Shown here: positions 40,715 to 51,600 of the stretch, in pieces
How the letters are laid out: each line of letters opens with the position of its first letter
Numbering within the stretch: position 1 is the stretch's first letter
From: Paracoccus hibiscisoli
GTDB taxonomy: Bacteria; Pseudomonadota; Alphaproteobacteria; Rhodobacterales; Rhodobacteraceae
Direction: 5' to 3'
DNA: 64,000 nt
Assembly: GCF_005048265.1 (NCBI RefSeq)
Contig: NZ_SUNH01000007.1
Coordinates: 1-64,000, forward strand
Program-made: the position numbers and the translations under genes
The notes under the pieces: model-generated
What the model saw: only the letters and a program-made list of their open reading frames with translations
The model's database searches: none
Told to the model about the DNA's origin: nothing

Positions 40715-42595
40715 ATGAGCTTGGGTAATGGATTCGCCAGCTTCGTGAACGGCTTTGTCGGCGGGCGCGACACGCGCGACCGCTGGGAGGATCGCAAGGA
40801 CAGCAAAGAGCGGCAGAAGGTGCTGGACGAATATGAGGCCGAGCGTCAGAAGCGCTTGGGCGACATGCACGGCTGGGCGGGCGAACAGCACCAGTGGGCG
40901 GGGCAGACGCACCGGTCGCAGATGACCGATGCGCAGCAGCGCCAGCGCCTTGCAGACTTGGGCTGGGAGGACACGCAGGCCACCCGGGCCGCGCTGGCCG
41001 AGGCCGACGCCGCGGCCTTCGGCGGGATGGGCGGCGGGATGGGGGCAACCCCGCCCCCGGCGAACCAGCCCGGCCCGATCCAGACCGCAGCGATATCAAC
41101 GCAAGGCTCGCCCCCCACGCAGGGCGGGACGCCGCAGCTGGGCTATGGGGCCGCAGCCGAGGGCATCCCCCGCCCGGCCATGCCGCTGCGCGATCCGGCC
41201 ACGCAGCCGCAATACAGCCATGGTACCGCCGCCCCCGTGGTTGCGCCGCAGCGCGCCGCACAGGAGGGCATGGGGGCTGCGCCCGAGGCCGAGGCCGATC
41301 CCCTGCTGGTCGAGAACCCCGATGGCACGTTCACGCCCCTGCGCGGTCCGCGCGATGCCACCGAGCAGATGGCACTGGCCGAGGCCGCCAAGGCTGGCCG
41401 CCTCAAGCAGGGCGATGCGTCCGCAGATCGTCAGGCGCAGGTCGATGCCGCTGGTATGTCCCGGGCGACCGAGAACCCCGTGGCCCGCGCGCTCCGCCTC
41501 GATGAAGGCAATGAGCTGGGCGGCGATGGCATGGCGACCCGCAACGTCGCGCAGGCCGGAAAGCACCTGAACCGCACGGCAGTGAAGGCTTATGATGCGG
41601 TGGGCAATCAGGCGGTGCGCGGCGGCGAGACGATCGCGGCGGGCGTCAACGCCATCAGCAGGTGGATGACCGGCGAGGATGCGGTGAGTGCCCCGGAGCG
41701 GTTCGACACGCTCAACCGCAATGCCCCCGCCTTCCCCGACGCGCCTGCGACGGTGCCGAAGGATGCCGACGAGGGCCAGGCCGCAGCGGCGACCGGCGCG
41801 GAATCGGCACTAGAGGCCGCCACCAGCACGCCCGCCGGAGCCGCGGCGATAGAGGCCATGCCGTCCCTGGGCGTCAAGCCGGGCCAGCCCATGACGCCCG
41901 CGCAGATCGACCGCGCCGCGCAGACTCACATGCAGAGCTATCGCGACAACGGCCTGCCCATCATCACGCGCGAGCTGATGCGCCAGGGCAAGTTCGCGGA
42001 GGCCGAGACGCTGCGGACCTTCGTGAACGATGCCGCCGCGCAGGACGGGATGAAAGCATGGTCGGGCGCGGTGTTTGCGGCTCTGTCGGGCGACGTGGAC
42101 ACCGCCGCCGCGCGCATGATCGACGCCTATAACAGCAGCGGCTATTTCGATGATGGATTCGAGATCGTCAAAGACAAGACGGACCTGATCCGCGACGACG
42201 ATGGCACGGTCATGGGCCTGCGGCTGACGCGGCGCAACCAGTCCACAGGTGAGGAAACGACCGAGGAAGGCACCATTGGCGACGTGATCGAGCGTGGCCT
42301 GTGGCTGCTGTCGCCCGAGCAGGCGGCGCAGCAGTATATGGCCCAGCAGCAGGCCATTGCAGTGCGCCTGGCCGAGATGGACGCCGAGCGGCGCGAGCTG
42401 GGTGGCGACATTATCAAGGAGCAGGCCAAGCAGGCGGATGCTAACGCCCTCAAGCTCATCGAGTTGACCGCTGATAGCCTTGGTCAGCCGACGATGACCC
42501 TGGAGGAAGCGCGGGCGGCCATAGCGGGCCAGGGCGCGCCGGAAGAAGGCTCGGCAGAGGACGATGTGCCGATGCTGCGCCGCCCCGAACGGTGA
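40715..42595 (+). CDS. Putative internal virion / ejection protein
   Basis: 626 residues after AAAGGAGGCCCCG. It begins MSLGNGFASFVNGFVGGRDT, very like the start of the preceding muramidase-like gene (MSLANSIGSFAQGFANGATA), so the two share an N-terminal packaging or membrane signal. The rest is low-complexity Gln/Pro/Ala-rich to about residue 220, then helical with ALRLDEGNELGGDGMATRNV and an acidic C-terminus. Position before the giant gene and length suit an internal virion protein. No enzyme motif seen. Confidence 0.65.
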   Translation: MSLGNGFASFVNGFVGGRDTRDRWEDRKDSKERQKVLDEYEAERQKRLGDMHGWAGEQHQWAGQTHRSQMTDAQQRQRLADLGWEDTQATRAALAEADAAAFGGMGGGMGATPPPANQPGPIQTAAISTQGSPPTQGGTPQLGYGAAAEGIPRPAMPLRDPATQPQYSHGTAAPVVAPQRAAQEGMGAAPEAEADPLLVENPDGTFTPLRGPRDATEQMALAEAAKAGRLKQGDASADRQAQVDAAGMSRATENPVARALRLDEGNELGGDGMATRNVAQAGKHLNRTAVKAYDAVGNQAVRGGETIAAGVNAISRWMTGEDAVSAPERFDTLNRNAPAFPDAPATVPKDADEGQAAAATGAESALEAATSTPAGAAAIEAMPSLGVKPGQPMTPAQIDRAAQTHMQSYRDNGLPIITRELMRQGKFAEAETLRTFVNDAAAQDGMKAWSGAVFAALSGDVDTAAARMIDAYNSSGYFDDGFEIVKDKTDLIRDDDGTVMGLRLTRRNQSTGEETTEEGTIGDVIERGLWLLSPEQAAQQYMAQQQAIAVRLAEMDAERRELGGDIIKEQAKQADANALKLIELTADSLGQPTMTLEEARAAIAGQGAPEEGSAEDDVPMLRRPER

Positions 42596-42613
42596 TCCTG
42601 CTTGAGTGAAAGC

Positions 42614-42643
42614 CCCCGCCCATGTCATAACGGCAGGGCGGGG
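42614..42643 (+). other. G/C hairpin in the leader of the giant gene
   Basis: CCCCGCCC (42614-42621) and GGGCGGGG (42636-42643) make an 8-bp stem around 14 bases. No T-run follows, so it is not a standard terminator. It lies 45 bp before the ATG of the giant gene in the only sizeable gap of this region, and could be an attenuator or mRNA stabiliser. Confidence 0.4.
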
Positions 42644-42687
42644 ACATAGGACATGGGCTCGCTGATCCACACCCTCGGAGAAGCCCC

Positions 42688-45600
42688 ATGTCCGGCAATA
42701 CGCCCGCTGCCCGCGCAATTGCGCAGATCGACGCCCTCTATGGTGCGCAGACCGCCCCCCAATCTACCGACATCAAGGCGATTTCGCGCAAGACGCGCGT
42801 GCCGGTCAATGTGCTGGTGGCGCTGGACGAGGGCCGCGGCGATCTGAAGGCGGTCGAGGCTCATGCCACCCGGATCGCGCAGGCGGTCGAGGCGGGCAAG
42901 CCGATCGAGGATGCCATCTATGAGGTTGCGGGCGACGAGGGGCGCGGGCGGGCTATCCTGGACACCGCCTATGATCTGGCAGACCGGATGGAGCCCCCTG
43001 CCCCCGCCGCCGCCGACAGCGGCAATGATGGGCGCGTGGGTATCGCGGAAGGCGTGGCCGGGATCGCGCGGGATTTCGGATCGGGGATGCTGCGCGCGGG
43101 CGGTGGTGCGCTGGAAGCGGCCGGCGTGGTGGCCGACGAGGCCGTACGCGGCGCGTTCAGCGATGATCCGTCCCAGGCAACGCCCCTGCGCGGAGCAGGC
43201 CGGGCGGCGGGCGACGTGGCGCGCGGCGCGGGCGAAGGCATCGCGGCGGGGCGCAGCGAGGATTACCAGCGTGTGCGCGAGGGCACGCAGCCGGGCGGCA
43301 GTCTGGCGGACCCGTCCAGTTGGTCCCTTGGCGACGATCCGTCAATGCTGGGCCTTGCGGGCCTGACTGCCGAGGGTCTGGGTTCCATGGCCCCCGTGGT
43401 GGCCGCTGGCGTCCTGACCAAGAGCCCGGCGCTGGCCGGTTCGATCGTCGGCGGCCTGATGGGCGGCGGCGAGGGCGTCGAGACGGGCCGCCAGTTCGTC
43501 CAGGACGCGGCCAAGACCCTGGATGAGAACGGGCGCCCGGTCATCGAGGGACTGCCGGAATACCAGAAGTTGCGCGAGGCGGGCACCAGCCACGACCGCG
43601 CCGTGGCCGATCTGACGCGCCGGGCCGAGAACGAGGCCGGGTTCCGGCAGGGCATGGTGGCGGGCCTGGGCGGCGCTGCGACCAACCGCATCCTGATGGG
43701 CGCTGACGGCTGGCTTGGGCGCGGCGGGCGGCTGGCGCGCGCTGGCAAGAAGGGCGCGGCGTCGGCGCTGGAGGAGGGCGCGCAGGAAACCGCAGAGGGC
43801 GTGGCCGGGGGCCTGGGCATCGAGGCGGCCACCGGGGCCAATGTCGACCTGATGGAGGACAGCTTCGGTGATTTCGTCGCGGGCTCGCTGGCCGGTGGCG
43901 CAATGGGCGCAGGCGCGGGCGCATTGGGGCGCGGAACGGATCGACCGGACCCGCAGCCCGACACCCCGCCTGCCCCGCCCGAGCGGCTGGCCCTGCCCGC
44001 GCCCGAGAACGGCGGCACGATCTTTGGCCGCCCACCTTCCGCCGACATCAACCCGGCGATGCCCTTGGGCCTGCCGTCTCCCACCAACGGCGGAACCATT
44101 ATCCCCCCGGCACCGGCCCCGCGCCAGCCGGGCGAGCCAGAGCCGATCACGGTTCGGCAGACCCCCGATTTAGCCGGGCCGTCTCCTGACGCGCCCGCAC
44201 CCTTGGTCCCGGCTGGCGGCAGCAGCCTGGATCAGACCGCCGCGCCTACCCTTTCCTCCTCCCTCGGGGCGGGCGCGGCGGTTCCTGATGCCGGAATGGG
44301 TATCATGCCCGTTCCCCCGGTTGCCCCGCCTGCCGGGCCAGTCGAAGCGATCGCACAGAGCCTTGCGGCGTCGATTCCGGCGCCGGTGGCCGAACCCGCC
44401 CCCCGGTTCCCCGATCAGAAGCCGGGCGCTACGGTCCTGCTGGGAAGCCCGGAAGGCGCGAACGAGAATGCGGTGTTCCTGCGCGAGACGCCCGAGGGCG
44501 CGCTGGTGCGGATTCAGGGCCAGGAGGTCGAGCTGACGCCCGAGGCGTTCGACGCGGCCCGCAATCAGGCCGAGGTGAACCAGAACCGCGAGGAAACCCC
44601 GCGGGGCGATCTGGGCGGCAACTCGGTGGCGGCATCGGTCGGCGCCAAGAAGCGCACCCCCATTGCCCTGTCGGTCGAGGAAGAATTTGCCCGGCTGAAC
44701 CCGGAGCAGGCCCGCAAGCGCCTCGACGGGCTGACGGCACAAGCCAAGCAGCGCGGCTGGGATGCCCGCCGCCGGAACCTGCGCACCATCCTGGAGGGGC
44801 GCATTGCACTCGGAGGACCGGCCAATGTGGAACCCACAAGCGCAGAAGATGGGCCCGAGGGCGGGCCTGCCCCCGCTGGGGTGGATGATGTGCGCGCGGA
44901 CAGCGGCGAAGGAGCTGCAGCGCGCGGGGTTCCTGACCAGGAAGGAGCGCAAGCGCCTGGTGGCATGGATCGAGAACCCGGAGAGGGAGCAACCCGACCC
45001 GAGCCTGACGGCGGTGCTGTGGGCGGTCTGGATGTGGCAGGCGACACCGGGAAGCTGGGCGGTTCACTGACCGCAGCCCGCGCGGCCGGGCTGATCACGC
45101 ACACCACCAAGAAGGGCAAGGCCAAGACCGGCTATGTGCTGCAAGGCGTGACCAAGGCCGAGGCCGACGCGATCGACCCCTATTCGTTCAAGAAGGACGG
45201 CGGCGTGTTCGTAAACGCCGAGCGGGCCGATGCGTTCGCGCCTGCTGAAAACGCAGCCAAATCCAACCCGGAGGTTCTCACAGTTGGTGTAGACAAACAG
45301 AAGCCCCCCCGTGTAAAAAGGGACACGCGGGAGGCCTCGAATGACAACGCACCGAATGTCGAAAACGGTCGAGTACGGAACCTGGCAACGGATGAAAGCC
45401 AGATGCCTACGGCCGACGCACAAGGATTATCCGACATACGGAGGGGCGGGGATAACGATAGCCCCGGAATGGGTGGACGACTTTCCGGCCTTCCTAGCGG
45501 AGGTCGGGCTGAAGCCGAGCCCAATCCACTCGATCGACCGGATCAAGCCGGAACTGGGCTATCGTCCAGGCAACGTTCGATGGGCGACGCCTCAGCAGCA

Positions 45601-48600
45601 AGCGGAGAACAGGCCGGGGTTCGTCAAAGACTTGGCGGGCAAAACGGCGATGGAAACAGCCAAAGCGGCGGGGATCGTTCCATCGACCCTGTATCGCAGG
45701 CTGGCAGTCGGGATGCCGATGGAGAAGGTGTTGAGCAACCAGCGCCTTCCAACCGGTCCATATCGGAGGATGCTGACCCACAACGGCGAGTCGCTTCCGC
45801 TGAAGGTATGGGCGCGGAAGGTGGGGTTGAAGCCAACGACACTTCGCGAGAGGCTACGGCGCGGCTGGACGGTCAATCAGGCACTGACGACGCGGGTGTA
45901 ACAGCCCCCGCCGCTGCCCCACCCCCGACCGGCGTGGCCGCGGCACTGTCCGACGCCGACCAGGCGCGCATGGCAGAGCTGAAGAATAAGCTGGCCGACC
46001 GGCTGCGGAACCAGGCCAACAGCGGCCTCGATCCCGAATTGCTGGGCATGGCCGTCGAGCTGACCGGCCTCTATGTGAAAGGCGGCATCCGCAAGTTCGG
46101 CGCCATGCTGCGCGATTTCATGGCCGACACAGGCCTGACGGCGCGCGAATCCCAACGCTACATGCGCGCGGCCTACAATGACGTGCGCGACAATGCCGAT
46201 CTGAACGGCGAGGACGTGAGCGCGTTCGACACCGCCGATCAGGTCATGGCCGAAGTCCGCGCCGCGCTGGCCGAGCCCGAGACGGCACCTGTCGAAACAG
46301 CCACATCGCAAGAATCGCCCGAAGGTGATAGCATCGGGCAGGACACTCAACCGGAGGGCGCGCCCGATGATCGAAACAGCACTGATGAAGGCGATGGTCG
46401 AGCAAGCCCCGACCGAGGCCCGCAAGATCCAGAAACGCGGCCCGAACGCGCTGAAGGATCACGTCAGCGCCGTGGTCGAGCGGACGCGGGCCAATCTGGA
46501 CCCGAACCCGACGCAGGACGATCCGGCGGGCGACGTGATGATGCGCGAGATGGTGATGGCCGAAGCGATGGCCGAGCTGTCGATGGGCAACGACTAGAGC
46601 CAGGCCGAAACCACGTTATCCCCGAGGGCGGCCTTGCCCTAAAAGGCGGCGACAAGACCCGCGCCCGTGCTGCCGTGAAGGCCATCGAGATCGTGCGCGA
46701 TCTGGAGCGCGAGGGGCGGCCTGCCACCTATAATGAACGTCAGCAGCTCGCCCAATACGGCGGTGCGGGCGTCCTCGCCCCTGCCCTGCCCAACAGCGCG
46801 GGCAAGATCAGGATGGAGGACATCGCCGCCGATCTGGACCACCTGCTGACGCCCGAGGAACGGGCGACCATCGAAAAGACCAGCCAATATGCCTTCTATA
46901 CGGCTGAACCCGTCCTGCGGAATATGTGGGCGCTGGCGCAGCGCCTTGGCTTCACCGGCGGCCAGGTGTTCGAGCCCGGTATGGGTGTGGGCGGTTTCGC
47001 GGGTACCATGCCCAAGAGCGTGTTCGGCCAGTATTCCGGCATCGAGCTGGATCATGTCACGGCCAAGATCGCCGCGGCGCTTTACCCGCAGTCGCACATC
47101 AAGCACGGCGATTTCATCCAGACCCCCATGCCGCGGGACTTCTACGACCTAGTGATCGGCAACCCGCCCTTCTCGCAGACCAAGATCACCGCCGACCCCG
47201 CCTATCCGCAGGGGTTCATGATCCACGACTATTTCTTCGCCAAGAGCCTCGACAGCGTGCGGCCGGGCGGCCTGCTGATGTTCGTGACCAGCGCCGGCAC
47301 GATGAACAAGCGCAACACCAAGGCCCGCGACTATCTGGCCGACCGGGCCGACTTGGTGGGCGCGGTCCGCCTGCCCAACACCGCCTTTGCGGAGAACGGC
47401 ACGCAGGTCACGACCGACATCATCGTGCTGCGCAAGCGTCTGGAGGGCGAGGCCGAGGCCAACCCGGCATGGCGCGAATCCACGCTGGTCACATACCCGG
47501 ATGGCAAGGGTGGCACGGTCGATCTGGCCGTGAACCGCTATTTCCAGGAGAACCCCGAGATGATCCTTGGGGAGCAGGGTGCATTCGACACGCTGGTCGG
47601 CGCCCCCCGGATCGGCGTGCGCCCGCGCGAGGGTGCGAACCTGGCGCGCGACCTGCGCACCGCCTTGGAGAGCTTTCCCGAGCGCATCATGTCGGCCCCG
47701 TCTGCCCTGCAGATGATGGACGGCCCCCGCGATGCCACCAGCGCCGAGACGAAAACCGGCAGCTATTACCTGAAGGATGGCGAGCTGTGGCAGTTCGACG
47801 GACGCGAGGGCAAGCCGGTCCAGCGCAAGGGCAAGAGCGGCGGCGGGATGACCAAGGGGGATTACGAGCTGATTACCCAGCTGGTGCCCATCAGGAACGC
47901 CCTGCGCGCCGTCTATACCGCCGATCTGGCCGAGACGGATGCCACCGCCGCCCGAGCGGAGCTGAACCGCCTCTATGACGCCTTCGTGGAAAAGAACGGC
48001 CCCCTGAACAAGGTCGAGGAAAGCTATCGCCGCCCGTCCGCTGTTGAGCTGGAAGGGCTGCGCCAGCGTGCGGCCGAGGACGCGCGGTCTGCCGGGCTGG
48101 ATTTCGACACCGGCAGCTTCGATGCCGGGCCGCTGATCGAGGCAGAGGCCAGCATGGCCGCCATCGCCCGCGCGCGGCGCGAGGCCTCCCATGAGCCGGG
48201 ATACCGGGAAGGCACGTTCAACCCCGATGCCGTGCCCGACAAGGTGATCGAGAAGTTCCCGAACATGGACCCCTTCCGGGGCGATCCCGAATCCTTCCGG
48301 CTGCGCGCCATCGAGAAGTTCGACCGGGCAACCGGCCAGGCCCGCAAGACCCGCGTGTTCACCGAGAACGCGGTGAAGAAGGCCACCGCGCCCAAGATTA
48401 ATTCCCCCGAGGATGCACTCCTGCACCAGCTGGCCGATACCGGGCGGATCGACATCGACCGGATCGCGGAGGCATCGGGATCGACGCCTGAGCGCGTCCG
48501 CGCCGAGTTGAAGGGCAAGGTGTTCGAGAACCCGGCCACGGGCGAGATGGAGACGCGGACCCGCTACCTTTCGGGCAATGTGCGGCGCAAGCTGGCCGAG

Positions 48601-51600
48601 GCGCAGGCCGCCATCGCACGCGACATCCGCTTTGCCGAGAACGTGGCCGAGTTGGAGAAGGTCATCCCCGACCCGATCCCGCGCAGCGGCATTGTCGTAC
48701 CCCTGGGCGCGCATTGGTTCGATCATGGCCTCTATGCTGAGTTCGCCAAGTCGAAAGGGCTGACCCTCAAGGCCGAGTTCAAGCGCGCCCTGGGCCAGTG
48801 GATTGTCGATGGCGATAAGAGCAGCGCACCGGCCAAGAACGAATGGGGCACCGAGGACGTGCCGTTCGCGGAGATGATGCGCCGCGCCATGAACAACAAG
48901 CCCATGCGCGTGTCGCGGACGGTGAAGAACGCGGATGGCAGCACCACGACCTTTGTGGACGAGGAAGCCACCCAGGCCGCCGCCGACAAGGCAGCCGAGC
49001 TGCGCACCGCCTTTGCCGACTGGCTGTGGTCCGACGAGGCCCGGGCCGAGATGCTGGAGGAACGCTATAACGAGGCGTTTAATGCCGAGGTGGCGCCCGT
49101 CTATGATGGTGCCTACCTGACCACGCCGGGTATCAACGCAGGCTGGACCTGGCGGCCCCACCAGACCGCTGTTGTCGCGCGCATCCTGCAGTCGGGCAGC
49201 ACCTACATGGCCCATGCGGTCGGCGCCGGTAAAACCAGCGCCATGATCGGCGCAGGCATGGAGGCCCGCCGCCTCGGGCTGGCACAGCGCCCGTGGTATT
49301 CGGTCCCGAACCACATGCTTGTGCAGTTCGCCACCGAGTTCCAGGAGCAATACCCGCTGGCGAATATCCTGGTTGCGGACGAGAACAACTTCCAGGGCGA
49401 CCGTCGCCGCCAGTTCGTCGCGGACGCGGCCAGCGGCGATTACGATGCCGTCATCATCACGCACAGCGCGTTCGAGCTGATCCCGTCCAGCCCCGCCGCC
49501 AAGGCCGCTGTGGTCGAGGGGATGCTTGCCGACCTGCGCGAGCTGATCCAGGACCAGAGCGACAACCCACGCGATCGAGTGCCCGGCCAGGATCAGGCCA
49601 CCCTGGGCGCGCTGAAATCCGTCGCTGCGGCCTTGGGCATCAAGGAAGGCAAGAAGGACGCAGGCGATAAGGTCAGCACCGCCAAGAAGATCGCGCAGAT
49701 GATGGAGCAGGCCGAACAGCGCCTGACCGCCATGACGCAGGACACCGGCAAGGACGAGGTGTTCACCTTCGATGAGATCGGCGTCGACATGCTGTTCGTG
49801 GACGAGGCCCATCTGTTCCGCAAGCTGTCCTTCGCCACGACCAACGGCAGCATCAAAGGCATCGACCCCAAGGGGTCCAGCATGTCGATGGACCTCTACA
49901 TCAAATCTCGATCGGTGGACCGGCGCAATCCGGGCCGCGGGCTGGTGTTCGCCTCGGGAACGCCGATCACCAACACCATGGCCGAGCTGTTCAGCCTGCA
50001 GCGTTTCATGCAGCCGCAGGCGTTGGACGAGCGCAACATCAGCGCCTTCGATGCCTGGGCGGCAACCTTTGGCGAGGTGGCGAGTGAATTGGAGCAGACC
50101 CCGGATGGGGGCTACAAGGAGGTCAGCCGGTTCAGCAAGTTCGTGAACACGCCCGAGCTGTCGTTGATGGTGCGGCAGGTCATGGACATCGTGACCAGCG
50201 CCGACCTTGAGAAATACGTCACCCGCCCGCAGCTGCGCGGCGGCGGGCGCAACCTGGTCGTGATCGAGTCCAGCCCGGAGCAGAAGGCGTTCCAGCGCGA
50301 CCTGGCCGCTCGCATGAGGGCCATGCAGCAGCGCAAGGGCAAGCCGAAGCCCGGCGATGACATCATGCTGAACGTGGTGAACGATGGCCGCCTGGCTGCG
50401 ATCGACATGCGGCTTGTGGACCCCACCGCCAGCGGCGAGGGCTCGAAGCTTGAGCGGATGATCCAGAATGTCTATCAGGGCTGGAAGGCCGGGGCCGATG
50501 CGCCCCTGCATGGCGTGAAGCCGGAAGGCGGCTATACCGCCAAGCCGGTGATGCGCGGCGCCACCACGCAGATCATCTTTTCCACGCTTGGCGTGAACCC
50601 CTCGAAGCACAATCCGAGCTTTTCGGTGCATCGCCATATCAAGGCATCACTGATCCGCATGGGCGTGCCCGAGAGCGACATCATCATGGCGGGCGACCTG
50701 AAATCGCACCTGGCCAAGCAGCGCGCGTTCAACGACATGAACGAGGGCAAGCGCCGAATCCTGATCGGGTCCAAGTCGATCTTCACGGGCGTCAACGCGC
50801 AGCGCCGCCTGGCGCAAATCCACAACCTCGACCCGCTATGGTTCCCCGCCGACGATGAGCAGCGCAACGGGCGCGGCATCCGGCAGGGGAACATGAACCC
50901 CGAGATCGCGATCAACGACTATTCGACCAAAGGCACCTATGACGCGACCATGTGGCAGATGATGGGCCGCAAGGCCGCATTCATCGAGGGCTTCTATCGC
51001 GGCGACCCGACCATGCGGGACATGGAGGATCTGGGCGAGGCCAGCGCGTTCGAGCAGGCCAAGGCCATGACCACGAGCGACCCGCGCATCCTGCAGCTGA
51101 CCGAGCTGAAAACCGAGCGCGACAAGCTGCGCCGCCGGGCGGGGGCCGTGGATACGCAGCGATCCAAGCTGCGCGCGCAGATCAGGTCGGCCATGCGCGG
51201 AATCGAGTTCAACCGCGACGAGGCGCGCAAAGTCGAACCCATCACGGGGGTGATCCCCGATCTTTCGGGCGACAAGTTCAAGATGCGCGTCGGCGCCACC
51301 GAGTTCGACAGCCGCAAGGAGGCTGGCGAGGCGATCATGGCGCGCGTCGAGGCGCTGGCCGAGGCTGGCAAGTCGGTGAGCGAGATTGTCGTCGGCAACA
51401 TCGGCGGGTTCCCCGTCGAGGCTGACTGGTCGGAGCTCATGAAAAGCGCCCGCGTGGGCGTCCGTCACAGCCCGGTCATGGACCTGGCCGATGCCGAGTT
51501 CAGCGACGATCCCGTGGGCCTTGTCCGCAAGCTGGAACACGCCCTGAAGAAGCCGGAACGCTATCTGGAGTTCTATCAGGCCGAGGGGGCCAAGGCCGAG

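Noticed and set aside
46926..47978. Another +1-frame ORF of 350 codons within the giant gene, over the methylase domain
   Set aside because: Unlike the three accepted nested ORFs, the giant frame here encodes conserved catalytic motifs; the alternative product is Arg/Gly/Pro-rich, has no folded look and no good ribosome site.
49293..49670. +2-frame ORF over the helicase domain
   Set aside because: Overlies conserved helicase motifs of the giant frame, and the product has shadow composition.
47149..50637. 1162-codon minus-strand frame opposite the giant gene
   Set aside because: Antisense mirror of methylase and helicase domains; His/Leu/Gly/Arg-rich shadow with no ribosome site or family motif.
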